This document shows positions 1 to 9,964 of a stretch of DNA of 64,000 bases, one piece after another. The first letter of the stretch is position 1; each line of letters begins with the position of its first letter. The notes under the pieces were generated by a model. The model was not told where the DNA came from. It did no database searches and saw only the letters and a program-made list of their open reading frames with translations. The DNA lies in the NCBI RefSeq assembly GCF_010672455.1, contig NZ_JAAHGO010000012.1:133455-197454 (forward strand), written 5' to 3'. Made by a program: the position numbers and the translations under genes. The stretch comes from Okeania sp. SIO2C9 (GTDB lineage: Bacteria > Cyanobacteriota > Cyanobacteriia > Cyanobacteriales > Microcoleaceae).

Positions 1-528
1 TGCTTGAGTTCGCCGGAGATTTGCTTTGACTCTTCTTAAGTTGGCTTCCACATTATCACTTTTGAGTTTGGCGATCGCCTGTCCTTTGGATATAAAGGTT
101 CCTTCCTGGACTAAAATTTCTATTACCCTACCATCTATTTCTGGTCTAATTCTGACTGAGCGTTTAGCTTCGAGAGTCCCGACAAATTCTGAAGTTTCTT
201 GGAGGGAGGTAGTTTCTATTGGTATGGCTTTAACTAGGGTACTTCGTCGTCTACCTGGAGTTGCTGTTGATGGTTTGTTAGCTGTTTCGCTACTTTGAGA
301 CTCCCACCATTGTCCTCCTAAAAATCCTATTCCGAGAGTGGTAATAATTACTGTTGCCCAAAGTACGCCAGAAAAATTCTTTTTCTCAGGTTTAAACCAT
401 TCCGGAACAGTTTTTGTCTGGTCTTTATATAGTTCTATTGTGGTATTTCCCTGAATATTTTCTGGTGGTTTAGTTTTGTCTTTAATTGCTGAGTTTGATG
501 AGTTGAAGTTTGGCATTTTTTTTGACAT
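1..528 (-). CDS. RND/HlyD-type efflux membrane fusion protein, N-terminal part (runs off window)
   Basis: The frame is open from an ATG at 528 to the window edge (176 codons), so the C-terminus lies outside. Residues 51-71 form one membrane anchor (GVLWATVIITTLGIGFLGG). Residues 112-160 resemble the start of a membrane-fusion-protein barrel and lipoyl-like hairpin: FVGTLEAKRSVRIRPEIDG, then VQEGTFISKGQAIAKL, then the start of a coiled coil (VEANLRRVKANLRR). Proteins of this family link an inner-membrane RND or ABC pump to an outer-membrane channel. The same-strand gene upstream is a broken PadR-type regulator; PadR proteins often control efflux genes, so the two may once have belonged together (inference). 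A second ATG at 516 is possible. Confidence 0.8.
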   Translation of the reverse strand, partial: MSKKMPNFNSSNSAIKDKTKPPENIQGNTTIELYKDQTKTVPEWFKPEKKNFSGVLWATVIITTLGIGFLGGQWWESQSSETANKPSTATPGRRRSTLVKAIPIETTSLQETSEFVGTLEAKRSVRIRPEIDGRVIEILVQEGTFISKGQAIAKLKSDNVEANLRRVKANLRRTQA

Positions 529-667
529 TTATTGTTTATTATTTTGACTAATTATTTCGTAAGCATTTCCTAGGTCATGCTGCGCAAACAGCCGTCAGCT
601 ATTAGCTATTAAGCTATTAATTTTGGAGAAGGTAAAAGCAATTTAGAAATTGATAAAGAATAAAAAA

Positions 668-885
668 TTACCGAAAAATTGTGATTGAAAGCCTCCTCTT
701 TTAAGAGGATAAAAAGCGGTCGTTTGCGCAGCATGACCTAGGATGGGATGGCGAGGTCAAAGGAGCCATATCCAATCGACTCCTGTGAAGAAAAATTTTC
801 ATCTCTTTGTCAATCCTATCCGTTTTAAAGGAGAGGTAATTCTAAATTCGCGCATTCTAAATTCTAAATTATTGAATGCCAAAGC
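668..885 (+). repeat. HBR repeat, copy A (long form)
   Basis: It begins TTACCGAAAAATTGTGATT, continues with a short hairpin (CCTCTTTTAAGAGG) and an internal module (CGGTCG ... ATGGCGAGG ... CCAATCGAC), then CAATCCTATCC, GGAGAGGTAATT and degenerate TCTAAAT heptamers. The TTTGCGCAGCATGACCTAGG piece inside is a further small insertion. The rest of 529-1067 shows no gene that I can support. Confidence 0.8.
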
Positions 886-1178
886 ACCCTTCCTACACCT
901 TAGAAGTAATTATTTATTCTTAATTGCTGTTAACGCAGTTCCTCCGGAGGAGGCTAGCTGACTGCTAATAGCTAAATGCTTACTATTTTTGTAGTTAATA
1001 TATAGTTTAAAATAGTTTTTTTTGCTTAATCGGGTTCAAAATTTATCAGTTATAATTCTTTTACTAATTATTCCCTGAGCCATTGCATTTCTGCATTTAG
1101 CATTAATTTTGCTCGATTAAAAGCAGAATATTGATAGTAGTATCGTGGCATATTCTCAGATTGTTGACTATCTAAATA

Positions 1179-1411
1179 GGGCTTGCTGATTAAATATAAA
1201 AGCATTTACATATAAATATTTTAGCCTTTTTGGAGTCGAAAAAACTGCGCCTGTTTCAGTCTAAAACGCTCAAAAAGTTAGTATTTTAGGCAAGAGTTAG
1301 GCAGAACAATCAAGGGACAATTCTTACTTCTACCTCCTCGCTCATTCCCATTTCTTCTGTCTCCTGTCTCCTGTCTGCTACCCTCACCCATAAGACTTTT
1401 TCAGTAAACCC
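1179..1411 (+). mobile_element. M1 MITE in the PadR gene
   Basis: The termini GGGCTTGCTGATTAAAT and ACTTTTTCAGTAAACCC are imperfect inverted repeats. The direct repeat TAAATA flanks both sides (1173-1178 and 1412-1417), as expected for target duplication. The element is 233 bp with no coding capacity, so it would be non-autonomous. Other copies lie at 3393, 15608 and 56969. Confidence 0.85.
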
Positions 1412-1527
1412 TAAATATTTTTGATGTAGTTGACAAACTATTAAACGATGCTCGATAAGTTTGACTCGTCCAGTAGGTTCTAAATCACTGAAAAAGAAAA
1501 ATTTAATCAGAAATTTAGAGCGACCTT

Positions 1528-1733
1528 TTACCGAATAATTAAAGTAAAAATCCTCTCCTTTAAAGGAGAAAAAGCGGTCGTTAGTTTAGCTTTCCGAAGG
1601 TTAGGATGGCGAGGTCTCGGAGCCATATCTGATCGATCAATAGAAGAAAAAAATTTTCCTTTTGCGTCAATCCTCTCCTTGAAAATAAGAGGTAATTGTT
1701 AATTATTAATTATTAATTATTAATTATTAATTG
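1528..1733 (+). repeat. HBR repeat, copy B (long form) in the PadR gene
   Basis: It starts TTACCGAATAATTAAAG, carries the internal module (GCGGTCGTTAG ... GATGGCGAGG ... CCATATCTGATCGATC), then CAATCCTCTCC and GAGGTAATTG, and ends in tandem TTAATTA heptamers. Both flanks are PadR coding sequence. Confidence 0.85.
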
Positions 1734-2112
1734 TTTAAGGCTTCCCCTAGTTCTTCTGTAACCACAAAAACATAACCCCGCTCTTCTAATCGTTTCAGCA
1801 AAGGATATATAGCACCATAATTGATGCTAATACAGCTACTCATAAATAATTCTAACTGTTGCTTTAAACGATAGCCGTGCAGAGGTTTCTTTTGTAGTAA
1901 ACCGAGGGCAGATAACTCAAGCATTTATATCAGTCTGATATATTTGTTTATTTTTTAATTATATTTCAATTAATTTTATCTGACGAAATAAAAATTAAAA
2001 AATCTTCAAATTATATTCTATGCCCTGGGAGTTGGGTAAGGGAAGCATCGGATTTGCGGTGCATAGAAGTCATAAGTCAGAATGGTTGGGGGTAAGTTTA
2101 GATAAGTCCAGT

Positions 2113-2244
2113 GTTAACATCTTCCTTCTCTTTTATTGCGTATGTCGCAATAATACAATGTAAGACAAATGTGTTTCAGGCGTTGGCTCAGAGACACAGA
2201 GCGATCGCCTATATCAGATATAAAACCCTTATGGAAGCTATTTA
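2113..2244. repeat. Direct repeat, copy 1 (about 132 bp)
   Basis: It is nearly identical to 2525-2655. It begins GTTAACATCTTCC, includes TATGTCGCAATAATACAATG and one HIP1 site, and ends near ATGGAAGCTATTTA. No protein or RNA function is recognised. Confidence 0.85.
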
Positions 2245-2524
2245 AAAATAGAGGTACAGAATTTTGTGAGGTAGTTCTATTTCAGCAAAGGCGGATACCT
2301 TATACCATCTCTCAAAAACTTTTCTACATTTTCTTGAGCTGGGGAGTAGGGGCAAACGACCGTTTGCCCCTACAGAACTTTATGAATATTGCTAATGGGG
2401 TTGGTGAGGCTGATATGAAATACTAAAATTTTGGCGACAAATACCCACGGCTGTTTCCAGGGCTCAAGCAGCCAAAAGCACAGAGCGTGGGCTAATATTC
2501 CGTAAGGGTTTTATAAAGCTCCTA

Positions 2525-2655
2525 GTTAACATCTTCCTTCTCTTTTATTGCGTATGTCGCAATAATACAATGTAAGACAAATGTATTTCAGGCGTTGGCT
2601 CAGAGACATAGAGCGATCGCTGGTATCAGATATCAAACCCTTATGGGAGCTATTT
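2525..2655. repeat. Direct repeat, copy 2 (about 131 bp)
   Basis: This is the second copy of 2113-2244 with a few substitutions, including a changed HIP1 context. The stretch 1925-4170 holds this pair, purine-rich simple repeats (AGGGGAGC, GGAGACA) and small mobile elements; I see no convincing gene in it. Confidence 0.85.
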
Positions 2656-2966
2656 AGGGTTTGCTGTCTTTTTCAGGAGTAGGGGACCCACCCCTAACCC
2701 CTATCCCTTAACCATAAGTCTTGAAACCCTTGTGGGGAGCAGGGGAGCAGGGAGCAGGGGAGAAGGGATAAAAAATCGTAGTAGCTAAGTAAAACTACTG
2801 AAATAGTCAAAAAAAAAGTACTTTTCTATACATTTTTTTTTCCGAAAAAGCCGAGCCAATACTTATGCATAACTCGTCTATTTTGTCAAGCTTTATGTTA
2901 AGAAAGATGTGGGTAAAGCATAGCCCTAACCCCCAGGGTCAATTTATTGTCACGCTTAGAAAAATT

Positions 2967-3199
2967 GGCGTTGGTGAAAAGAGGTATGATATCATGTCCG
3001 GATAAGAGTGCTATAGAACTCCGTTCCGCTTACGCGATCGTGCTGACGCAACGCTTCGCGTTAACCTGCGTTTTGCGCCAGCAAACAAAAAACTTTCTCT
3101 TTCTACTCTTCTTTCTTCTTCTTTCTTCTTCTTTCCTCCCTCCTGACTCCTGTCTCCTAAGTAATTAAGATTAATATCATACAGTAATTCACCAACGCC
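2967..3199. mobile_element. M6 MITE
   Basis: Inverted ends GGCGTTGGTGAA and TTCACCAACGCC bound a 233-bp non-coding segment. It contains a GC-rich insert (ACGCAACGCTTCGCGTTAAC) and pyrimidine-rich simple repeats. A relative with ends GGCGTTGCTGA lies at 31370-31518. Confidence 0.6.
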
Positions 3200-3392
3200 G
3201 AAAAATTGATGGGGAGATGGGGAGATGGGGAGATGGGGAGATTCTGAATATTTGCACAATTATAAATATTCTCTGACGACAAATAATTAGTCCTGCTCCC
3301 AGGAGAGAAAGAGGGAAATGGAGAGTAGTTAGGAGGAGCGGAGAATAGAATTTAATTAGGAGGTAGTCGGATATATTTATCCCTTAATTATT

Positions 3393-3894
3393 GCTCTGCT
3401 GATTAAATCTAAAAGCATTGACATATAGAACCCATTTGGGATCTTCATAAATATCAAGTTTTTTTAGCCTTGAGTCAGGAGACAGGAGACAGGAGACAGG
3501 AGGCAAGAGGGAAGATGTGGGTTCGTGATAATACAAAAAATTCAACACACCAACAGAAGATTTTTCCTCAGAATTGATGCGCGAAAAGACTTGACTACCA
3601 TAATTATATAGCGATCAAATGGGTTCTATCAAGACAAGTGCCTTTTTGGAATTGAAAAAAGTGCCTGTGCCTGGTTTTCAGCTCTTCATGGTCGTGCATG
3701 GAGCGTATTAATGGCAAGAGTTGGGCAGAAAAATCCCAAATTGACAATTCTTACTCCTACCTCCTCGCTCCCAAGCCATTTCTCCCCTCCTGGGAGGGGC
3801 GCGCGGGTGGGTTGTCTCCTGTTTCCCCCTCCTGGGAGGGGCGCGCGAGTGGGTTGTCTCCTACCCCTACTACTCATACTTTTTCAGCAAACCC
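3393..3894 (+). mobile_element. M1 MITE carrying a nested M2 element
   Basis: The left end GCTCTGCTGATTAAATCT and right end TTTTTCAGCAAACCC match the M1 family. TAATTATT flanks both sides (3385-3392 and 3895-3902). The inner sequence is interrupted by an M2 element at 3426-3628. Two near-identical GC-rich blocks (CTCCTGGGAGGGGCGCGCG) lie near the right end. Confidence 0.8.
3426..3628. mobile_element. M2 MITE nested in M1
   Basis: The ends TAGAACCCATTTG and CAAATGGGTTCTA are a perfect 13-bp inverted repeat bounding 203 bp. It contains a GGAGACA tandem tract and no gene. The M1 sequence resumes on the right side (AAGTGCCTTTTTGGA), so this element arrived later. Confidence 0.8.
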
Positions 3895-4170
3895 TAATTA
3901 TTTTCTTGAGACGGGGAGTAGGGGAGTGAGGAAGTGGGGGAGAAGTAAAAATTAGAATAATTAATATTAACTAGCTAATAATTACCAAAAATGTCATTTG
4001 GCTTGTGTTAATTACTTAATAATTGAAGTGCTACTTAAGTTAAGCATTAATCCATGGTAATTGGTATCAGATATGAATCAAACTACCACTACTGCAAAAA
4101 TAATGAAATACGCTATTGATATAGATATATACCCTTAACCTAAATAAAAGGCCACCACTCAAGAATACTA

Positions 4171-6162
4171 ATGAAAAATTTCTGGAAACAAATAGAAACA
4201 GATGGGCTAAATAAAATTAACAACCATCACCCATCACCACGCAACCCTAAAGCTAATACCCAAAACACCAAAACTATTCTTTTTCAAAAATATAGAAAAC
4301 TTATATGGAGAATTTTGGCGACTGGGATAATTACTCAAAGTGCCTTACTAGGAACTCCAGCTTTTGCTAATAAAACTAACACTCAAAACACTCTCACCTA
4401 CACTCAACTATTAGAGAAAATTAACGCTGGAGAAGTTACAGAAATAGATGATTATCCCTCTCAAGGAATTTTTAAAGTTAGCCTGAAAGGGCAAAAAAGT
4501 AATGAACCTATGTATACCGTCAATGTATTTGAGTATAACCCAGAGTTACTGGACCGAGTTCGCGCTCAAAAAATTGACTTTGAACTGAAGCGCTCTGCAG
4601 ACAATAGCGCTGCGATGGGTATTATATTCAATATCCTTATAGTCTTTGTAGTTATCATTGTACTGCTAAGTATTCTGCGTCGTTCTAGTCAGTCACAGGG
4701 AAATGCTTTAAACTTTGGCAAGTCCAGGGCACGTTTTCAGATGGAGGCCAAAACAGGAGTATTATTCGATGATGTGGCAGGTATCGAAGAAGCAAAAGAA
4801 GAACTTCAGGAAGTAGTTAGTTTCCTCAAAAAGCCAGAAAAATTTACAGCTATTGGGGCAAAAATTCCTAAAGGAGTACTTTTGGTAGGACCTCCGGGAA
4901 CAGGTAAGACTCTATTGGCAAAGGCGATCGCTGGAGAAGCAGGAGTTCCTTTTTTTAGCATCTCTGGCTCAGAATTTGTGGAAATGTTCGTGGGTGTGGG
5001 AGCTTCTCGTGTAAGAGACCTATTTCGCAAAGCCAAAGAAAATGCTCCTTGCATCATATTTATAGATGAAATAGATGCGGTGGGTAGACAACGAGGAGCT
5101 GGTATTGGTGGGGGTAATGATGAACGGGAGCAAACCCTAAACCAGTTACTTACAGAGATGGATGGGTTTGAAGGCAATACAGGCATCATTATTATCGCTG
5201 CAACTAACCGCCCTGATGTCCTGGATGCTGCATTATTACGTCCTGGTCGGTTTGATAGACAAGTAACTGTAGATTTACCTACTTATAATGGACGCTTGGG
5301 AATTTTAGAAGTCCATGCTCGGAATAAAAAACTAACTCCAGAGATTTCCTTAGAGGCGATCGCTCGACGGACACCAGGTTTTTCGGGAGCAGATTTAGCG
5401 AATATGCTGAATGAAGCAGCTATTCTAACCGCTAGAAGACGTAAGGAGGCAATTACACCTTCAGAAATTGATGATGCTATTGACCGAGTGACCATCGGTT
5501 TGAGTTTAACTCCATTATTGGATAGTAAGAAAAAACGGTTAATTGGTTACCATGAAGTCGGACACGCTTTGTTAATGACTTTGCTCAAAAATGCCGACCC
5601 TCTGAATAAGGTGAGTATTATTCCTCGTTCTGGAGGAGTGGGTGGTTTTGCTCAACCAATTATGGATGAGGGAATGGTTGACAGTGGGTTATATACCCGT
5701 TCTTGGTTAATAGACAGAATTACAATTTCTCTAGGTGGACGTGCTGCGGAGGAAGAGATTTTTGGTCCTGCGGAGGTAACAGTAGGAGCTGCTAACGATA
5801 TTAGGAGTGTGGCTAATTTGACTCGTGAAATGGTAACTCGTTATGGAATGTCTGATTTAGGGCCAGTTGCTCTGGAGAATCCTAGTGAGGAAGTCTTTTT
5901 GGGTCGAGGTTGGCAGTCACAGTCAGAATATTCTGAGGAAGTTGCGACTAAGATTGACCATCAAGTTCGAGCAATGGCTGTTCATTGTTATGAGGAAGCT
6001 CGCCGAATCATTAGAGAAAATCGTGTGGTGATGGACAGGTTGGTAGACCTTTTAATAGAAAAGGAAACTATTGAGGGTGAAGAGTTCCGGAGAATTGTTT
6101 CGGAATATACAACGTTACCTGAGAAACAGGCTCTTTCTATTAATTTAGAAAAGAAAAGTTGA
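4171..6162 (+). CDS. ftsH: ATP-dependent zinc metalloprotease FtsH
   Basis: This 663-residue protein has the full FtsH plan. A hydrophobic segment at about 46-65 and a second at about 150-169 would anchor it in the thylakoid or plasma membrane, with a lumenal/periplasmic domain between. The AAA module has Walker A GPPGTGKT at 240-247, Walker [16 protein letters not shown] near 294-308, and the second region of homology ending [10 protein letters not shown]. The protease site is HEVGH at 461-465. FtsH degrades damaged membrane proteins; in cyanobacteria FtsH complexes take part in D1 turnover. The N-terminus is longer than usual and Asn/Thr-rich before the first membrane segment. No good ribosome-binding site precedes the ATG, so the start could lie slightly downstream. 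Confidence 0.97.
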   Translation: MKNFWKQIETDGLNKINNHHPSPRNPKANTQNTKTILFQKYRKLIWRILATGIITQSALLGTPAFANKTNTQNTLTYTQLLEKINAGEVTEIDDYPSQGIFKVSLKGQKSNEPMYTVNVFEYNPELLDRVRAQKIDFELKRSADNSAAMGIIFNILIVFVVIIVLLSILRRSSQSQGNALNFGKSRARFQMEAKTGVLFDDVAGIEEAKEELQEVVSFLKKPEKFTAIGAKIPKGVLLVGPPGTGKTLLAKAIAGEAGVPFFSISGSEFVEMFVGVGASRVRDLFRKAKENAPCIIFIDEIDAVGRQRGAGIGGGNDEREQTLNQLLTEMDGFEGNTGIIIIAATNRPDVLDAALLRPGRFDRQVTVDLPTYNGRLGILEVHARNKKLTPEISLEAIARRTPGFSGADLANMLNEAAILTARRRKEAITPSEIDDAIDRVTIGLSLTPLLDSKKKRLIGYHEVGHALLMTLLKNADPLNKVSIIPRSGGVGGFAQPIMDEGMVDSGLYTRSWLIDRITISLGGRAAEEEIFGPAEVTVGAANDIRSVANLTREMVTRYGMSDLGPVALENPSEEVFLGRGWQSQSEYSEEVATKIDHQVRAMAVHCYEEARRIIRENRVVMDRLVDLLIEKETIEGEEFRRIVSEYTTLPEKQALSINLEKKS

Positions 6163-6559
6163 GGTTTAATCTATAGCAGGGAATAGGGAATAGGAAATAG
6201 GCAACAGTGGGGAAAATATTTCCCTGTCTTACGGTTTATTATCAGCATAAGTCTTAATACCAATTCACTTTAAAGATGTCACAAATAGTTTCAAATTACA
6301 TAAGTGAAATAATTTCCTGAAATTAATGTGGCATAAAAGTTTGGAGCCTATAAAATCTTACTTTTGAGTTTTGAGTTTTGATTTTTAACTTCCGTGAAAG
6401 GGTATAACCAACCTATTCTTTGCTATATAGCACTACGCAATTAGGGGGCGGACAATACTAAATGCTGAAAGTAAGTCAGAGATTACTTTTGAATTTTGTA
6501 CGGGTACCATTCGGAACTTTGCGTTAGCAAATGGCAATTTGACCCTACTGATTTTTAAC

Positions 6560-6660
6560 TTACCGAATAATTAAGGTTTAAAGTCTATCCTTTAAAGGAG
6601 AAAAAAGAAAAAATTTTCACGCTCCACGTCTATCCTATCCGTTTTCAAAGAGAGTTTAAT
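6560..6660 (+). repeat. HBR repeat, copy C1 (short form)
   Basis: It runs from TTACCGAATAATTAAGG to AGAGAGTTTAAT and lacks the internal CGGTCG module. It abuts copy C2 in opposite orientation. The rest of 6163-6559 has no gene. Confidence 0.8.
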
Positions 6661-6948
6661 AATGGATAATTGATAATTACCTCTCCCTAAAACGGATAGG
6701 ATTGAATAAAAGGAAAAAATTTATTCTTTTGGTCGATTGGATATGGCGAGGTTTCCTCGCCATCCCACCCTTCGGGAAGCTGCGAAGATCGACCGCTGTC
6801 TTGGTTGATTGGATATGGCGAGGGGACCTCGCCATCCCTCAACCGCTTTTTTCCCCTTTAAAGGGTCGGCTTTAAACCTGAATTATTTAATTATTTAATT
6901 ATTAATTCTTCGGTAATTATTAATTATTAATTGTTAATTATTAATTGT
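6661..6948 (-). repeat. HBR repeat, copy C2 (long form, duplicated module)
   Basis: On the minus strand this copy starts TTACCGAAGAATTAATAATT and carries two consecutive internal modules, each a hairpin ATGGCGAGG/CCTCGCCAT ending near CCAATC. It is head-to-head or tail-to-tail with C1, giving a large inverted arrangement between ftsH and the M23 gene. Confidence 0.75.
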
Positions 6949-6952
6949 TAAA

Positions 6953-7615
6953 CTATCTACCTTGTAAACCTGATAAACTCCTGGTTTGTTGAGCATACAT
7001 CTCTCGTAAAATTAAACCAGGGTCTACCCAACGACCCCCATATTTCAAGCCCCAATGAAGATGGGGGCCACTGGTTCTACCAGTCATTCCCACTCTAGCT
7101 ATTCGAGTCCCAGCGGGTAGCATTTGACCTTGAAGTAACATAATTCCACCACCACGATCTACTAAATAACGACGTCCGCCATGAGTTTCTACTCTTCCTT
7201 GAACATGGCAGTAAACGTGTTCCCAATAGCCTGACTTAACGACAATGCCAGTACCACATCGCCTATCTTCCCAGACTTCTACAACTTTGCCTGCCCACCA
7301 ATTTCGGATGTAGCTTCCTTGAGGTGCTGCTAGGTCTAACCCATAATGAAATCCTCCACCTCTAGGGCCAAAGGGGGATGTATATCCTTGAAAGTTTTCG
7401 ACTGGGAAGGAAGCATTTTGCCAGTTATTGACGTAGGCTATTTGTTGATTATTAATTGTGGGTTCTTGAGCTGTGACTAATTCTTGTTTGAGTCCTGTGG
7501 TTGTGAAGCCAACTCCGATAATTCCTAGTAATAGTAAAATTTTTTTTGATTTATTAAAATACTGCTTTATAGGATTAGATACCAAAGGCAAACCAAGGGG
7601 AATTGGATTTGACAT
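6953..7615 (-). CDS. M23-family metallopeptidase (LytM-like)
   Basis: The 220-residue protein has a hydrophobic signal or anchor at about 25-42 (KILLLLGIIGVGFTTTGL). An M23 fold follows. Zinc-ligand motifs are visible: HYGLD (H90, D94) and PHLHWGL (H185, H187). The YTSPFGPRGGGFHYGLD block is typical of the family. M23 enzymes cut peptide cross-links in peptidoglycan or act as factors in cell separation. The fold is complete but lacks extra LysM or coiled-coil modules. The last codons run close to the heptamer tract of copy C2, so the extreme C-terminus may have been altered. Confidence 0.9.
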   Translation of the reverse strand: MSNPIPLGLPLVSNPIKQYFNKSKKILLLLGIIGVGFTTTGLKQELVTAQEPTINNQQIAYVNNWQNASFPVENFQGYTSPFGPRGGGFHYGLDLAAPQGSYIRNWWAGKVVEVWEDRRCGTGIVVKSGYWEHVYCHVQGRVETHGGRRYLVDRGGGIMLLQGQMLPAGTRIARVGMTGRTSGPHLHWGLKYGGRWVDPGLILREMYAQQTRSLSGLQGR

Positions 7616-7709
7616 GGTTTTTATTCACTCCTCAATTTCTTGTGACCAGGGATGATTTGACGCATCTGAAGATTCTGAGGAATTTTATCATAATTTAACC
7701 ATGTTGCCA

Positions 7710-8191
7710 TTAGACATCTCCACCAAAAGAGGGGGTAGGGAGTAGGGAGTAGGAATTAGGGGGAAAGAATTGATAATTTATGTGCGATAATTGATTTTAT
7801 TTTTGATTATCACTAGATGTCTATTATGAAAAAATTAGTTTACTAAAAATTTGGGTATCAAGCTCTGTCCCTTAAGGAAAAGTTTGTGAAGCTATAGTGT
7901 TATGTATGTAGTGTTTTAACTGGTTAAATGGAAAATTATGACTCATTTTTACTGAGTAAAACACCAATAGACATCTGTTCAACAATGAATAATGAATAAT
8001 TACCTCTCTATGAATTGAAGAGGATTGACAAATTCATGAAATTTTTTTTTATTATCCCCTTAAAAGGGGAGGCGCATACCCACAATTTTTCGGTAAAAAT
8101 CAAAAATAAAATCAATTCTTATCCATCTGTGATCAATTATTTTTCCCTGTTGCCTTCCGGAGCTGTTGCCTCTTTTGGAGGAGATGTCTAA
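7710..8191. mobile_element. Terminal-inverted-repeat element, about 480 bp, no transposase
   Basis: TTAGACATCTCCACCAAAAGAGG at the left is matched by CCTCTTTTGGAGGAGATGTCTAA at the right with one mismatch. Such long inverted ends suggest a non-autonomous derivative of an insertion sequence. The interior contains an HBR copy and a purine-rich simple repeat but no transposase reading frame. Confidence 0.65.
7983..8096 (-). repeat. HBR repeat, copy D (short form)
   Basis: On the minus strand it begins TTACCGAAAAATTGTGGG and ends in TATTCAT heptamers. It lies inside the 7710-8191 element and lacks the internal module. Confidence 0.75.
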
Positions 8192-8194
8192 TAG

Positions 8195-8419
8195 TTATCT
8201 TTTTGCCCATGACCAGACTATCGATATAGTCAGTGTAGTAATGTACTCCAGCCATATTCCTGTCAAATAAATATTCGCTGCAATTTTGTTTAACTTATTT
8301 CCTACTGTTAAAGGTTCAGCTAGAGAAAATTCACTATACACTTTAAGAGACGATTTTTGAATATTTTCGTCCAGCACTGGTACATACGCTATTGGTATAT
8401 CAGTCGAAGGAAAAGGCAC
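8195..8419 (-). CDS. Possible small hypothetical protein or fragment
   Basis: A 74-codon frame opens with MPFPSTDIPIAYVPVL and contains VYSEFSLAEPLTVGN. I recognise no family. Its N-terminal region overlaps the downstream flank duplicated with the kinase pair (compare 11400-11470), where the frame is not kept. Its last codons touch the inverted end of the neighbouring element. It may be a remnant or chance frame. Confidence 0.2.
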   Translation of the reverse strand: MPFPSTDIPIAYVPVLDENIQKSSLKVYSEFSLAEPLTVGNKLNKIAANIYLTGIWLEYITTLTISIVWSWAKR

Positions 8420-8513
8420 GGACAGTCAAAAGCTTAAAACTCAGACAAAACAAGATTTCTCCTTCTCTCCCAGATAACTAAAGCCTTCTTATTTCTGCTA
8501 TATATCAGTATCT

Positions 8514-9884
8514 TTATGTTGGTATTTCAATCACAAATTTCGCTCCTTTTTCAGGAGAAGAAATACATTTGATTCTGCCCTCATGTTGTTCAACAATAAT
8601 TTGATAACTTATCGATAATCCTAAACCTGTGCCTTTACCAACTTCTTTAGTAGTAAAAAAGGGGTCAAAAATTTTATAACTATTTTCCTCTGTCATACCC
8701 AAACCATTATCAGAAATATAAATCCCTATCCAATTATTTTCTAATTTTTTTGTTTTGATACGAATTGTTGGTTGTTCTTCTGTAAATTTATTTGGAGAAA
8801 ATTTTGTTTCTAGTGCATCAATAGCATTATTGATAATATTCATTATTGCTTGGTTGAATGCACTAGAATAACAATTCACTAGAGGTAATTCACCATAATC
8901 TTGAATCACTTTAATCTGAAACGGTAGATTTTGTAAACGAGCTTGAAAAATTAGTAAAATATTATCAATATCTTGATGAATATCTACATATTTTATTTCT
9001 GCTTCATCTAGGCGAGAAAAAGTTCGTAATGATTTGACAATGTTACTAATTCGATTTGATCCGCTTGCCATGGAACCTAATAGCTTGGGTAAATCTTCTT
9101 CAATATAATCTAATTCCATCTCTTCAATTTTTGCTTCAATTTCATCTGGTAAATTTGAGGAATTTTTCTGAAAAAGGTGAACTAAATCTAATAAATCTTT
9201 TATATAGTCGTTAACATGATTTAAGTTACCCGAAATAAAGGTTACAGGATTATTAATCTCGTGAGCAACTCCAGCAACCATTTGCCCCAAAGCAGACATT
9301 TTTTCAGCGTGAATGAGTTGAGTTTGAGTTTTTTTCAACTTTTCCAGAGTGTTTTGTAAGTAAATATTTTGCTGTTTTAAGGCTTTTTCAGCTAATTGAC
9401 GCTCAATTTCAGCTGCAGACCGAGCTGCAAATATTTTTAAAATAGATTCTTGTTGGGAATAATTGTATTTTAAAGGTTTAGTATGTAAGCCTGCAATATG
9501 ACCAATATTTTTTCCATGACTATCTACAATAGCAATTCCTAAATAACTTTCAGCTTGCAAAGTTAATAAGTCTTTATCTTCTGGGAAAAGCTGTTGAATT
9601 GAATTTGGATAAATTTGCAGACCTTTTTCATAAACAATACCACAGGGAGTTCCGGTTAAATTATATTCAAAATTAGACCCAAAACAACCTCCTGTCCAAA
9701 AGGCTAAGATATTAGCTTTTGGCTGCTCGTTATCTACAAATTCTGCAATTAGTGCATATCTAACTTGCAACACTTGAGCCAGGTATTGAACACAAACCTG
9801 AAAAAATTCTTCGCCGATTTTAGATGCAATTCCTGCGACAATAAGTTTGAGATTATATTCCGATTCAAAATTATGATTTGTCAT
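8514..9884 (-). CDS. GAF-domain sensor histidine kinase (paralogue 1)
   Basis: This is a soluble 456-residue kinase. Residues about 10-165 look like a GAF-type sensor. A short coiled coil (EKALKQQNIYLQNTLEKLKK) leads to the dimerisation box with phospho-acceptor H208 in MVAGVAHEINNPVTF. The ATP-binding domain shows the N box (MNIINNAIDALE), G1 (ISDNGLGM), F box (FDPFFTTKEVGKG) and G2 (GTGLGLSISYQII). No membrane segment or receiver domain is present, so the partner regulator must lie elsewhere. It is a clear paralogue of the gene at 11517-12887, with equal length and extensive identity, pointing to a tandem duplication that includes flanks. Confidence 0.93.
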   Translation of the reverse strand: MTNHNFESEYNLKLIVAGIASKIGEEFFQVCVQYLAQVLQVRYALIAEFVDNEQPKANILAFWTGGCFGSNFEYNLTGTPCGIVYEKGLQIYPNSIQQLFPEDKDLLTLQAESYLGIAIVDSHGKNIGHIAGLHTKPLKYNYSQQESILKIFAARSAAEIERQLAEKALKQQNIYLQNTLEKLKKTQTQLIHAEKMSALGQMVAGVAHEINNPVTFISGNLNHVNDYIKDLLDLVHLFQKNSSNLPDEIEAKIEEMELDYIEEDLPKLLGSMASGSNRISNIVKSLRTFSRLDEAEIKYVDIHQDIDNILLIFQARLQNLPFQIKVIQDYGELPLVNCYSSAFNQAIMNIINNAIDALETKFSPNKFTEEQPTIRIKTKKLENNWIGIYISDNGLGMTEENSYKIFDPFFTTKEVGKGTGLGLSISYQIIVEQHEGRIKCISSPEKGAKFVIEIPT

Positions 9885-9964
9885 AACATTATTATATGAT
9901 TATAGGTATTATTTCTATATATTTGTCTTGATTTGTAAATCATTCTTAGACTATTTATTGAAGT

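Larger units (their letters stand above)
1068..1924 (-). pseudogene. PadR-family transcriptional regulator split by two repeat insertions
   Basis: Three collinear pieces of one protein are visible on the minus strand. Piece 1 (1924 to about 1734) encodes the winged helix: MLELSALGLLQKKPLHGYRL followed by NYGAIYPLLKRLEERGY. Piece 2 (about 1528-1418) encodes GRSKFLIKFFFFSDLEPTGR and VKLIEHRLIVCQLHQKYL. Piece 3 (1178-1068) encodes YLDSQQSENMPRYYYQYSAF and RAKLMLNAEMQWLRE, then a stop. An HBR copy separates pieces 1 and 2; an M1 element with a duplicated TAAATA target separates pieces 2 and 3. About ten residues appear lost at the HBR junction. PadR proteins are ligand-responsive repressors; this one cannot be full length. 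Confidence 0.85.

Noticed and set aside
2169..2426. 85-codon frame
   Set aside because: It starts inside one of two direct repeats and the second repeat does not keep the frame; composition is not protein-like.
3011..3259. 82-codon minus-strand frame
   Set aside because: It is made of low-complexity purine/pyrimidine repeats (GGKKKKEEERR) within an M6 element.
3686..3955. Overlapping frames with LPSWEGRAGGLSP-type repeats
   Set aside because: They come from two copies of a GC-rich block inside an M1 element, with competing frames on both strands.
4806..5495. Antisense frames of 127 and 70 codons inside ftsH
   Set aside because: They lie opposite conserved AAA-domain coding sequence and have no recognisable protein features.
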